Positions 8,847-16,757 of a stretch of 64,000 nt of DNA are shown one piece after another. Each line of letters starts with the position of its first letter. Position 1 is the first letter of the stretch. The stretch covers positions 1 through 64,000 of the forward strand of contig CAJTIR010000011.1 of assembly GCA_910576385.1 (NCBI GenBank), in the 5' to 3' direction. A program made the position numbers and the translations under genes. Source of the DNA: Lachnospiraceae bacterium. GTDB taxonomy: Bacteria > Bacillota > Clostridia > Lachnospirales > Lachnospiraceae. The notes beneath the pieces are model-generated. The model was not told the origin of the DNA, searched no databases, and saw only the letters and a list, made by a program, of their open reading frames with translations.

Positions 8847-9020
8847 TAACAGTTCAGACCACGCCCATTAGACAAGCCACAGACCGCCTGCAAAGCAGGC
8901 TATCCGCTGCTAATGCAGCTTCTGTCTGAGGCTTATTGGGCGTTTTGCTCATCACCAATATAATATCCGCGTTCATGCCAGCATGACTCGTCTATCATAC
9001 TGGTGATGGCTGAACTGTTA
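8847..9020. repeat. Fully folded palindromic element with terminal inverted repeats
   Basis: Perfect 11-base arms TAACAGTTCAG (8847-8857) and CTGAACTGTTA (9010-9020) bound a 174-bp block in which most bases pair. Inside is a long stem, GCCCATTAGACAAGCC with GGCTTATTGGGC, carrying two hairpins (CCTGC/GCAGG and GCTGC/GCAGC). A second stem, CATCACCA with TGGTGATG, is capped by TCATGCCAGCATGA. It begins two bases beyond the yyaL-type stop codon. The terminal inverted repeats and near-complete folding suggest a MITE-like or palindromic intergenic element, or a large structured RNA. Its general architecture resembles the block at 233-361, but the sequence is different. Confidence 0.6.
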
Positions 9021-9022
9021 TC

Positions 9023-10954
9023 TTATATATTAACCGGAGGCAGACAGCTTTTTTCCCTACAAATATAGAGCGTTGTCTTGTCATTTAAAATTGGATAAGA
9101 AACATTTTCTTCGCTGAGTACCAAAATATCTGCACCCTCGCTCTGCTTTGCCTCCAACTCTTTGAGATCCTCTTTTGTCTTTAACACACAGACAACATGT
9201 TCCGGCGGATTCTCTAAGATCAATTTAGCCAACAGAAAAAAGCTCTGCCCCGCTGGATAATTTTCTGCCGTCGCCGCCAAAAATTTCATCTGTCGTTCCA
9301 CACAGGGAAGCCATTCTTCCTGACCAGTAATCTGCCACAGCTTCACCAGATTATAGGCCATCACAGAATTTCCACTTGGAATGGCGCCATCGTATGTCTC
9401 CTTAGGTTTTGCAATCAACGATTCATTTTCTCGCCCATAGAGATAATATCCGCCGTTTTCTATATCCTCAAACAATTCCAGCGCTCTACGGCAATAATGG
9501 GCTGCTTTCTTAATGTAATCTTCCTTTAAGGTAGCTCGGTAGAGCTGCAATAAACCAAATGCAAAAAAAGCATAATCATCTAAAAAAGCATTTCCCTGGC
9601 GCTTTCCTTGTCGAAAACTTACAAAAAGCCCTTGCTCTAAAGCCTGTTCCTCTATAAACGCACAGGCACGCTCTGCCAATAACAGACAGCTTTCCTGCCC
9701 AAACACACGATACATATTTGCAAATGCTCCAATCATCAAGCCATTCCATGCTGTGAGCACTTTATCATCTAGGTGCAGGCTGCTGCGCCCTCTTCGGTAT
9801 TTATAGAGTTTTTCACGTGTTGTTTCAGACACGGGCTGACTAGGATCAAATAGTAAATTTGGAATATTTTTTCCCTCAAAATTACCTTCCTTTGTAATGT
9901 GATATGCTCGTTTGAAAGCTTCTCCTTCTGCCTCTCCCAGTACTTCCTCGATCTCATCATACCCCAAAATATAATATTTACCTTCCTCGCCCTCACTGTC
10001 TGCATCCTGAGCAGAATAAAAACCCCCCTCTGGGGCAGTCATCTCCCTTTGTATATACTCCGTAATCTGCTGCGCTACTCTCTGATACAGCTCTTTTCCA
10101 GTCAGTGCATATGCCTGGGTATAGGCCATCAAGAGAAGTGCATTGTCATAAAGCATTTTTTCAAAATGGGGCACCAAAAAATATTCGTCTGTGGAGTATC
10201 TGGAAAACCCATAACCAATATGATCAAACAATCCACCACGATACATCTGTTCTAATGTTTTTTCAGCCATTTTTAGCGCTGACTGCTCCTGGCTGATCTG
10301 ATAATATTCCATCAGAAACATAAGATTATGTGGCATTGGAAATTTAGGTGCATTTCCAAATCCTCCATAAGCAGCATCAAAACTGTGCTGAAATTGTAAA
10401 AAAGCCTGTTTTGCCAACAAATGTGGTTCCACACAAGACGGCTTGCTCTCCACCTGAAGCTGTCTGGTAATTTCCTCCGCCGACTGAAACAGACTGTCTC
10501 TGTCCGTCTTCCATTTTTGATCAATTGCTCTTAGCAGCTCTAAAAATCCCATATGACCATAAGCACTTGTCTTAGGAAAATAAGTGCCTGCAAAAAATGG
10601 TTTTTGTTCTGGTGTCATAAAAATACTGGTTGGCCATCCGCCGCTGCCCGTAAACAACAGGCATACTGACATATACACACTGTCAATATCTGGACGCTCC
10701 TCCTTATCCACTTTAATAGAGACATAGTGCTGATTCAACTCCTGCGCCACTTCTGGATCCTCAAAACTCTCATGTGCCATTACGTGGCACCAGTGGCAAG
10801 TACTGTAACCAATACTCAAAAAAATCGGTTTGTTTTCTCGTTTTGCTTTTGTGAATGCCTCCTCACACCAGGGAAACCAATTCACTGGATTTTCAGAGTG
10901 CTGCAGCAGGTAAGGGCTGGTCTGATCTTTTAAATGATTTCTCAATTTTATCAC
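9023..10954 (-). CDS. YyaL/spermatogenesis-associated-20-type protein, thioredoxin-like plus glucanase-like barrel
   Basis: The 643-residue protein has an N-terminal thioredoxin-like domain typical of this family ([17 protein letters not shown], then [14 protein letters not shown] with a CxxC, then [11 protein letters not shown]). An alpha/alpha-barrel like those of N-acylglucosamine 2-epimerases and glycosidases follows ([59 protein letters not shown]). Its length is close to family members (about 600-690). The biochemical role of the family is not settled; a redox or sugar-related function is usually assumed. The frame opens with GTG at 10954, but TTG three codons later has better spacing from GAGGTGA, so the start is uncertain. 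Confidence 0.93.
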   Translation of the reverse strand: MIKLRNHLKDQTSPYLLQHSENPVNWFPWCEEAFTKAKRENKPIFLSIGYSTCHWCHVMAHESFEDPEVAQELNQHYVSIKVDKEERPDIDSVYMSVCLLFTGSGGWPTSIFMTPEQKPFFAGTYFPKTSAYGHMGFLELLRAIDQKWKTDRDSLFQSAEEITRQLQVESKPSCVEPHLLAKQAFLQFQHSFDAAYGGFGNAPKFPMPHNLMFLMEYYQISQEQSALKMAEKTLEQMYRGGLFDHIGYGFSRYSTDEYFLVPHFEKMLYDNALLLMAYTQAYALTGKELYQRVAQQITEYIQREMTAPEGGFYSAQDADSEGEEGKYYILGYDEIEEVLGEAEGEAFKRAYHITKEGNFEGKNIPNLLFDPSQPVSETTREKLYKYRRGRSSLHLDDKVLTAWNGLMIGAFANMYRVFGQESCLLLAERACAFIEEQALEQGLFVSFRQGKRQGNAFLDDYAFFAFGLLQLYRATLKEDYIKKAAHYCRRALELFEDIENGGYYLYGRENESLIAKPKETYDGAIPSGNSVMAYNLVKLWQITGQEEWLPCVERQMKFLAATAENYPAGQSFFLLAKLILENPPEHVVCVLKTKEDLKELEAKQSEGADILVLSEENVSYPILNDKTTLYICREKSCLPPVNI

Positions 10955-11056
10955 CTCACCCTTACTATTTACTTTTTGCAGATGCTATATTCCGCAAATA
11001 CTTATTTTACTGCTCGCTTTTACGCTGGCATCTTTTCTCTTTGTGGTTTTCTGTTT

Positions 11057-12109
11057 CTATTCAATCTCATTCTCTCCTTGTGATGGCTCCTCATTTTGTT
11101 CTTCTGTCTCTTCAAATATTTGATGCACCTCGTCATCCGCTTCCATCCCTGTTTCCACCGCTACTGTCATCGCTTCTTTTTCTGACAGCTCACTTTTCAA
11201 TTCTATCTGCTCTTTTGGTTCCAATCTCACTGACTCTTCCTGCCCCTCTAGTCCTGTCTCTGTTGTCTTTCGCTTTTTAAAAAAGGAAAAAAATGTCTGT
11301 TTGCGCATTGCACGCGCCTGAGATTTTTGTCGTTTGCGGATCGCTTTTCGTTCTGCTTTCTCTCTTGACTTGCGATTCTTTTTCACTTCCTTGCGTGCTG
11401 TCTTTTCAATATCGCGAATCGTATCTTTGGCCTCCTCGGCAACACGTCGGTCCGCGCGATAAGGATTGTGCAGGAAATAGGAGGCAGTGCCAATCAACAG
11501 CGCTGCCAGGCCAAATAAAAGAAAAATCGGCAGCAACCGATCATATTCCAAATATTTTAGTTCAAAACAGACAAAAATTACCATCATCATTGGAAACATC
11601 AAAAGATATAACATCTTACAACAAACATTCAATACTCTGCCGCGCTTTCCTTCCCCTGTGAGAAGCGCTCCCTGAATAGCTGTAAAGGCAACCATAAAAA
11701 GACAAATCTGCGACTGTAAACCGTGAAGTACACCACACAGTGCAGACAAAATCACAGATAATAAAAACAATGAAAATGCACACCCTTGATAATAGGCATT
11801 GCGATATTCTCGCATTCCCTGCAGCTTATCGGAACTGATACCATACATAGCGTACACCTGGGCATCCATACTCTCCTGAAATTCCTGATTATATTTCCGC
11901 GCCTCCAAAGTTGTCTGCATATTTTGGTTCATGGAATCTCTCAGTGAATCCAATATCTCTTGTTCCTGTTTCATCTGCAGAAACAGCGCGTCCTCTTCCT
12001 GACGCTGTCTCTGAATCTGTTCCTGAATCCACTCTGTTTTTCGTATTCGCAGATTTTCTCTATGCAATTCTTGCTCTGATTGCTTTTTTATCTCTTGTTT
12101 TTCTTCCAT
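11057..12109 (-). CDS. Unknown multi-spanning membrane protein with coiled coil and charged tail
   Basis: This protein is not recognised. Residues 1-100 are highly charged and Gln-rich and should form a coiled coil (EIKKQSEQELHRENLRI and following). About four hydrophobic segments follow (near 108-134, 137-155, 162-188 and 194-216). The C-terminal third is first strongly basic (about 225-285, many Arg/Lys, including a KKNRKSREKAERKA stretch) and then acidic. With no signal peptide, both long tails are probably cytoplasmic. It stands alone between the yyaL-type gene and the operon at 12487; the upstream gap of 377 bp holds a repeated block and a terminator. The basic tail might contact nucleic acid or phospholipid, but that is speculative. 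Confidence 0.75.
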   Translation of the reverse strand: MEEKQEIKKQSEQELHRENLRIRKTEWIQEQIQRQRQEEDALFLQMKQEQEILDSLRDSMNQNMQTTLEARKYNQEFQESMDAQVYAMYGISSDKLQGMREYRNAYYQGCAFSLFLLSVILSALCGVLHGLQSQICLFMVAFTAIQGALLTGEGKRGRVLNVCCKMLYLLMFPMMMVIFVCFELKYLEYDRLLPIFLLFGLAALLIGTASYFLHNPYRADRRVAEEAKDTIRDIEKTARKEVKKNRKSREKAERKAIRKRQKSQARAMRKQTFFSFFKKRKTTETGLEGQEESVRLEPKEQIELKSELSEKEAMTVAVETGMEADDEVHQIFEETEEQNEEPSQGENEIE

Positions 12110-12273
12110 CCTTTTTCTCCATATCGGTAATTTACTGCTCTCTGTTTAAAAACTTCCATACATCCTCTAACTTCTCTAAATATATCAAAATAAAATCTTT
12201 TTTTCAATCAATATTCTCCAAAAGCAGAATTAAAACTTGTGACTGTCGCGGCAGGTGTGGTTTGCCGCCTCAT

Positions 12274-12335
12274 CAGCAAATGGCTAGACAGGCACGACAA
12301 AGGCAACAAATAGCCTAGTGGACGCTTTGCCACTA
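12274..12335. repeat. Intergenic block shared with 49748-49808
   Basis: The block around AGCAAATGGCTAGACAGGC, continuing through CAACAAATAGCC to GACGCTTTGCCACTA, has a diverged copy at 49748-49808. In both places a strong terminator hairpin follows within 20 bases on the plus strand. Here CCTAGTGG/CCACTA and GGCTA/TAGCC can pair. It may be a short RNA ending at the terminator (plus strand), or a dispersed repeat. Confidence 0.45.
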
Positions 12336-12349
12336 TAAAAAGAAAAGAA

Positions 12350-12387
12350 GAATCCCTCGACCGTACGCCATTACGGTCGGGGGATTC
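12350..12387 (-). terminator. Terminator of the 12487-15543 operon
   Basis: GAATCCCTCGACCGTA pairs with TACGGTCGGGGGATTC with a short loop. On the minus strand the hairpin is followed by TTCTTCTTTTCTTTTT, so it should end the operon whose last stop codon is at 12487. The plus-strand side has TTCGTTCTTT, so it may act in both directions. Confidence 0.75.
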
Positions 12388-12486
12388 GTTCTTTGCCTAC
12401 ATGGAATTCTCCACATTTCTTTGCCTATCGGCATTGTAGCATATGCAAATTTTAATTGCAAAATACATTTTTTCACAAAACAAAAA

Positions 12487-12963
12487 TTATTTTAGCTCTC
12501 CATCGGCCATCTCTTCGGCCAAGTCCGCTATTTCCAGATGTTCCTCACCAGAACCTTGGACGGATTCCTGTTCCTGAGAATGGCTGTCATTCTGCATCTT
12601 GGTAGCCTCTGACAATTTCAAACTCATAGTCGTCTCCATCCCTGCAACCATAACTTTAACCAAAAGTACTCTGGAGCCATCCGGCCTCACTAAAATCTGT
12701 GTATCTGTCTTATTTTCCTCCTCTGTAGAATCCTCCTTTTGTTTGCAAGATTCTAAGTCAGAATTTTCTTCCTCTAAAGCAGTCTGTCCCTTGAGGGATT
12801 CTAATTTATCCTGTACAGTATTTTGATTTAAAGTTCTCTCCTCCTGCATTGCGACATCTCTGAATGTTCTACTAGGAATAGCTGATTTTTTAGAAAACTT
12901 ATTTTTTTCCCATCTGTCTGTATATCCATTGAATTGGTTGAAATTAATTCCATTATTTGTCAT
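12487..12963 (-). CDS. Unknown acidic polar protein, last gene of the LytTR operon
   Basis: This 158-residue protein has no recognised family. It is mostly low-complexity and acidic (runs of Glu, Gln and Ser), with an Asn/Phe-rich start (NNGINFNQFNGYTDRW). The one compact segment is about residues 87-118: ILVRPDGSRVLLVKV, then MVAGMETTMSLKLSE. That segment looks like a small beta unit. No signal peptide or membrane segment is present. A GAGGAG site precedes the start. It follows the receiver-like gene by 43 bases and is followed by a terminator, so it closes the five-gene operon. Confidence 0.75.
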   Translation of the reverse strand: MTNNGINFNQFNGYTDRWEKNKFSKKSAIPSRTFRDVAMQEERTLNQNTVQDKLESLKGQTALEEENSDLESCKQKEDSTEEENKTDTQILVRPDGSRVLLVKVMVAGMETTMSLKLSEATKMQNDSHSQEQESVQGSGEEHLEIADLAEEMADGELK

Positions 12964-13006
12964 CTTCTTCTCCTCTTCTTCTCCTCGTGTATTTATATAC
13001 TGTATC

Positions 13007-13378
13007 TCAGATATGGCTCAGTATCTTGTAACGCTCCGCATCCTGAATGGCCCGTTCAAAGACCTCCCCGAAAGCTTCTTCCTCCACTGGCTCCAGCAGA
13101 AAATGAGGCGCTGTTGGATCTGCCTCATCATATCCCTTCTCTGCTGTCATAACGACAAATACAGCATCTTCTCGGAATCGTCTTAACTGTAATGGCTGCA
13201 ATTCTTCCCCTTCTGCCAAACTTTGTTCCCAAAACACAATATCAAAGGGGTGTCCTGTTCCCAGAAACTCCGGCTCTGTGATACTGACTACTCGGCAGTC
13301 TGAACGTTGTTTCTTAATCAGATTTCTGATCTTATCTTGGGTATAGGCATCTGCCTCTACAATCGCAATATCAACCAT
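13007..13378 (-). CDS. Stand-alone degenerate receiver domain with Glu at the phosphosite
   Basis: The 123-residue protein has the length and strand pattern of a CheY-like receiver: VDIAIVEAD (first strand), FDIVFWEQ (third strand), VFVVMTAEK (fourth strand) and FLLEPVEE (fifth strand). Where active receivers carry the phospho-accepting Asp, it has Glu; where they carry the conserved Lys of KP, it has Glu-Pro. It should therefore not be phosphorylated normally and may mimic a locked state. There is no output domain. It is the fourth gene of the operon that starts with a LytTR regulator. The ATG at 13378 is chosen, with GAGGTG four bases before it; the frame extends to a TTG upstream. Confidence 0.75.
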   Translation of the reverse strand: MVDIAIVEADAYTQDKIRNLIKKQRSDCRVVSITEPEFLGTGHPFDIVFWEQSLAEGEELQPLQLRRFREDAVFVVMTAEKGYDEADPTAPHFLLEPVEEEAFGEVFERAIQDAERYKILSHI

Positions 13379-13416
13379 AATACACCTCAAAAATGGCTAC
13401 TTTCTATGAAAGTTTT

Positions 13417-14148
13417 TTACAAATCCAATCTGTAATCCTGAAACCTATTTACCCTCTGCCGCAGCCGTTCCAGATTTTTGTCTGAAATAGCCTGCATATA
13501 TGCTTTTTTTGTCTTTTGTTCTATAATCAGTGGACTCTCTGAAGATTTTTTGCCTCCAAAAGCCTCCTCTATCTGCGCCATCGCTTTCTTAGAAGAGGCG
13601 ATAAAGGTTGTCTTTAAATCATAAGCATATTTAAGCTCTGCTAATCTATCCTCCACAGTTTCTTCTCTTCGTACCCCTGTCACCTCGTCCATCACATAAG
13701 TTGTATCTCTGTCGCTCCTAGCAAATTCATCCACAATACGGTCATACACCACTTGATAGGCTTTGGCTCTGAGCGTAGCGGCGCTTTCCAGGGAATCTCC
13801 TGTGACCTGACTGCCCCATGCAGCACGCTGTTGTTCCATCACCTCATCCATTTCACTGAGGAAGTTACTGGTGTAATCCATAATTTTCGTGTGAAGCTGT
13901 TTATTCACCTCTTCTAAATTTGCCTTAATGTCAATTCTTTGGTTCCATCCATTCTCATTCAAGTAGTTTCGCATATCCTTGGCGCTCTCTAATCCTTGCT
14001 GAGAAAATGTAATCTTATCTTTCGCAAATTGTTGAACCTTCGGCTGCCGATGCTGTTCTTGTTCCTTCGCTCGCGCCGCCAATTCCTCATATGTGGGAAC
14101 ATGTTTGTTGAACTTTGGAACCTCTGTCCTTCCGGCATAGATTTTCAT
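13417..14148 (-). CDS. Unknown helical protein of the LytTR operon
   Basis: This 243-residue protein is not recognised. It begins MKIYAGRTEVPKFN and is otherwise strongly helical and charged, with no signal peptide, membrane segment or Cys cluster. A weakly conserved-looking segment, IDIKANLEEVNKQLHTKIMD, sits near the middle. The frame starts at a GTG two codons upstream, but the ATG at 14148 has AGGTGA seven bases before it. It begins 11 bases after the FliD-like gene, so the two are surely co-transcribed and probably coupled. Its helix-rich make-up would suit an export substrate, chaperone or scaffold; none is shown. Confidence 0.75.
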   Translation of the reverse strand: MKIYAGRTEVPKFNKHVPTYEELAARAKEQEQHRQPKVQQFAKDKITFSQQGLESAKDMRNYLNENGWNQRIDIKANLEEVNKQLHTKIMDYTSNFLSEMDEVMEQQRAAWGSQVTGDSLESAATLRAKAYQVVYDRIVDEFARSDRDTTYVMDEVTGVRREETVEDRLAELKYAYDLKTTFIASSKKAMAQIEEAFGGKKSSESPLIIEQKTKKAYMQAISDKNLERLRQRVNRFQDYRLDL

Positions 14149-14158
14149 AGACACTCAC

Positions 14159-14815
14159 CTATCCCCAGAAATTATATTTATTGGCCTCAGTAAAATAACT
14201 GTTTCCCCAAGCATTATACTGACTGGCAACACTGCCGGCATTGACCTTGGCATTGTCAGCCACGCGATCCGCCAGAAATGATAGTTTGGAAGTAAACTCT
14301 CCGCCCAGTACCTTTTCTAAGGTGTCCACATCTGCCTGTTTCAGTTTTTCCTGATCGAGCGTTAAGGTTCCGTCTTTTCTCTGTGTGATGCCAATGCTCT
14401 TTAGCGCTTCTTCCTCATTAGAAGCCAAACCAACAAACGTCTGACGATAATAGTTATTTAAAGGTGCAGCGCCAGAAGTGTCCTTCAATGATTTCACAGT
14501 GCTGTTATAATATTTCACCAAATGCTCTGCATAATCACAAATTTCCTTGGTATCGCCGCTTTTCTTCGCATCTTCATATAACTTCTGTGAGTTCAGTGCG
14601 TCTGCCGACTGCTGTAAATCCTCTGCTGAATTTTGCAGACTCTGATAATTCCTCTTTTGTATTTTGGATGTTACCTGGTTGGTTTTATCCAAATTGCTAA
14701 GCAAATTGTTTCTTCGAGTACTTTTATAACTCATAACATCCAACAATGACACACTGTTAATTGGCAAACCTGCCTTTCTCATAGTTGCCTGAAACATTTG
14801 TGTTGAAATTCTCAT
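14159..14815 (-). CDS. FliD-like (flagellar cap C-terminal region) short protein
   Basis: The 218-residue protein has a polar N-terminus (MRISTQMFQATMRKAGL) and a helical middle (about 50-130). A segment near residues 138-172, SIGITQRKDGTLTLDQEKL, closely follows the pattern of the C-terminal region of flagellar hook-associated protein 2 (FliD: a GIT..kDGtLslDe.KL motif). It ends FTEANKYNFWG. A full FliD is two to three times longer and has central domains missing here, and no other flagellar gene is in the window. So this is either a remnant or a reused export-type module. It starts with GGAGG seven bases before ATG and follows the LytTR regulator by 14 bases. Confidence 0.7.
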   Translation of the reverse strand: MRISTQMFQATMRKAGLPINSVSLLDVMSYKSTRRNNLLSNLDKTNQVTSKIQKRNYQSLQNSAEDLQQSADALNSQKLYEDAKKSGDTKEICDYAEHLVKYYNSTVKSLKDTSGAAPLNNYYRQTFVGLASNEEEALKSIGITQRKDGTLTLDQEKLKQADVDTLEKVLGGEFTSKLSFLADRVADNAKVNAGSVASQYNAWGNSYFTEANKYNFWG

Positions 14816-14829
14816 ATTCCATCCTCCTT

Positions 14830-15543
14830 TTACTGATGTTCTCTTGCCACATACTCTAAATACGCCTTTACAAAATCTGCATATTTATATTTGGAGATCA
14901 AAAGCTTCTCACCATTGCTAAGCGTAACAGCAGATTTGCTATAGCCATCCACAAAGGACAAGTTGACAAGATATCCCTTATGGATCCGAAAAAACTGTCC
15001 ATACAATTCCTGTTCTAATGCTCCAAGCTTTGCATAATACTCCAGTCTTTCCCCCTCCATATGGAGTACGACTTTATGTCCCTGGCTCTCTACATAATAT
15101 ATACTGTCCAGAGCAACTGCCTTGCTCGCCCCTGCAAATTGTATCACCAAAGGCTGTTTTGGTTGTCTATCCCCAGTAAGTATCTGCTTTACCGCACGCC
15201 CAAACACCTTAGCAAACCTCTCTTCATCCACCGGTTTGAGTAAAAATTGAAATGCATCTACATCAAAGGCGTCATAAACATATTCCTTATAAGCGGTTAT
15301 AAAGATAATGAGCGGCTTTCTAAAACATCCTCTATTACGTATTTCTCTCGCCAACTCCAAGCCGTCTCCAGGATTTTGCAGCTTGATATCCAAAAATAAA
15401 AGATCAAATTTTTGATTGTCTGCCAGATATTCTTCACTGGAAGAATACCCTCTAATCTCACAATCTACCTGCTGCTCTGACACTAGAGCGGAAAGGTAGC
15501 TTTGCATGTCCTTTTCCTTGTCACATATTGCAATTCTTATCAT
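14830..15543 (-). CDS. LytTR-family response regulator
   Basis: This is a 237-residue receiver plus LytTR DNA-binding regulator, the AgrA/LytR class. The receiver has the phospho-acceptor Asp in LLFLDIKLQ, Thr in IFITAYKE and Lys in FLLKPVDEE. The LytTR domain (about 135-237) shows YYVESQGHKVVLHM, FFRIHKGYLVN and KYKYADFVKAYLEY. The start at 15543 (MIRIAICDK) has AGAGGAG just before it. It heads a minus-strand operon of five genes, 15543 to 12487. No histidine kinase is adjacent, so it is an orphan or is served by a distant sensor. The 163-bp inverted-repeat element lies about 125 bases upstream of its start. Confidence 0.93.
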   Translation of the reverse strand: MIRIAICDKEKDMQSYLSALVSEQQVDCEIRGYSSSEEYLADNQKFDLLFLDIKLQNPGDGLELAREIRNRGCFRKPLIIFITAYKEYVYDAFDVDAFQFLLKPVDEERFAKVFGRAVKQILTGDRQPKQPLVIQFAGASKAVALDSIYYVESQGHKVVLHMEGERLEYYAKLGALEQELYGQFFRIHKGYLVNLSFVDGYSKSAVTLSNGEKLLISKYKYADFVKAYLEYVAREHQ

Positions 15544-15666
15544 ATTCTCCTCTGCTTTCCTTATGTTTATCGGAAACCAGAAATTATTTTTTAATATATT
15601 CCGCACAAATTGACGCTTTGATGACATGAATGGTAATATTACAGTTGACGCTGTTTTTCGCTAAGG

Positions 15667-15829
15667 ATATTACTCCGGCGGTTAAATGTCAATGAATCTA
15701 ACGCAGAATAAATATTTATCGGCAAGGCGGAAGAATGAGTAGTAGCGAGTGCTACAACGATTGACGACAACGTAGCAGATAGAAATTTAGGCAAGTAAAA
15801 ACGTTGATATTTAACCGCCGGAGTAATAT
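15667..15829. mobile_element. MITE-like element with 26-bp terminal inverted repeats
   Basis: Two 26-base arms, at 15667-15692 (beginning ATATTACTCCGGCGG) and 15804-15829 (ending CCGCCGGAGTAATAT), are exact complements except for one base. The 111 bp between them encode nothing convincing and contain GTAG..GCTAC and other partial stems. It lies between the divergent LytTR operon and the methyltransferase gene. Size, non-coding interior and long terminal inverted repeats fit a miniature inverted-repeat transposable element; a clear target duplication is not visible beyond AT-rich flanks. It could supply promoter or transcript-end function for either side. Confidence 0.65.
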
Positions 15830-15872
15830 AATAAAGGCAATCAAATTTATGTTATCTAGGAAGGAAAATAAT

Positions 15873-16736
15873 ATGTGGATTGCAGACAATTGGAATGATT
15901 ATCAAGTAATAGACTGCTCTGCTGGCGAAAAGCTGGAACGCTGGGGAGATTATACTCTAATAAGACCTGATCCCCAAGTAATCTGGGACACGCCCAGAAA
16001 ACATCCAGGATGGAAAAATAAAAATGGGCATTACCACCGCAGTAAGAAAGGCGGCGGTGAATGGGAATTTTTTGATCTCCCAGAACAATGGACGATTCAT
16101 TATAATACTCTAACCTTCCAGCTAAAGCCCTTTAGCTTTAAACATACTGGATTATTCCCAGAACAAGCGGTAAACTGGGATTGGTTTTACAATAAAATCC
16201 GCAATGCCAATCGCCCGATTAAGGTCTTAAATCTCTTTGCATACACTGGAGGAGCTACGCTTGCCGCAGCAGCAGCCGGAGCCAGTGTCACTCATGTGGA
16301 CGCCTCCAAAGGTATGGTAACTTGGGCAAAGGAAAACTCTGTTTCTTCTGGCCTTGCAGATGCCCCTGTACGCTGGATTGTGGACGACTGTGTAAAATTT
16401 GTAGAACGGGAAATCCGTCGTGGCAATCATTATGATGCGGTGATTATGGATCCGCCCTCTTACGGCAGAGGTCCCAAAGGAGAGATTTGGAAAATTGAAA
16501 ATGCTATCCACCCTTTGATCAAGCTCTGCACACAGCTTCTTTCTGAAAAACCACTCTTTTTCCTGATTAATTCCTATACCACTGGCTTACAGCCTGCTGT
16601 ACTTGCCTATATGCTGGGCACAGAGCTGCAGCGATTCAATGGTTTTGTGGATGCTCAGGAAATTGGCCTGCCTGTCTCATCCAATGGACTTGTACTCCCC
16701 TGCGGAGCAAGCGGCAGATGGGAAGCATACAAATAA
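15873..16736 (+). CDS. Class I SAM-dependent methyltransferase, RlmI/YwbD-like
   Basis: The 287-residue protein has a Rossmann-type methyltransferase core: the SAM-binding loop NLFAYTGGATLAAAAAGA, then VTHVDASKGMV, WIVDDC, and the catalytic-loop motif IMDPPSYGRG. This arrangement is that of 23S rRNA-type (SAM-dependent) methyltransferases. An N-terminal PUA domain of RlmI is not evident, so the substrate is uncertain. The start at 15873 follows AAGGAAGG by eight bases; the longer frame begins inside the inverted-repeat element and is unlikely. It runs convergently to the pyruvate kinase gene with a 21-base gap. Confidence 0.9.
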   Translation: MWIADNWNDYQVIDCSAGEKLERWGDYTLIRPDPQVIWDTPRKHPGWKNKNGHYHRSKKGGGEWEFFDLPEQWTIHYNTLTFQLKPFSFKHTGLFPEQAVNWDWFYNKIRNANRPIKVLNLFAYTGGATLAAAAAGASVTHVDASKGMVTWAKENSVSSGLADAPVRWIVDDCVKFVEREIRRGNHYDAVIMDPPSYGRGPKGEIWKIENAIHPLIKLCTQLLSEKPLFFLINSYTTGLQPAVLAYMLGTELQRFNGFVDAQEIGLPVSSNGLVLPCGASGRWEAYK

Positions 16737-16757
16737 CTACATGGTATCAACCATTAT

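Noticed and set aside
11293-11661. Plus-strand open frames over the 11057-12109 gene
   Set aside because: They are antisense to a longer open frame with clear membrane segments and lack ribosome sites.
12274-12387. Cyclic-di-GMP riboswitch because of a GACGC..GCC-like string
   Set aside because: The tetraloop receptor, GNRA loop and characteristic second stem are not present in either strand.
15804-15872. Longer start of the methyltransferase gene
   Set aside because: The extra 23 codons start in the terminal inverted repeat and lack a ribosome site; the ATG at 15873 has one.
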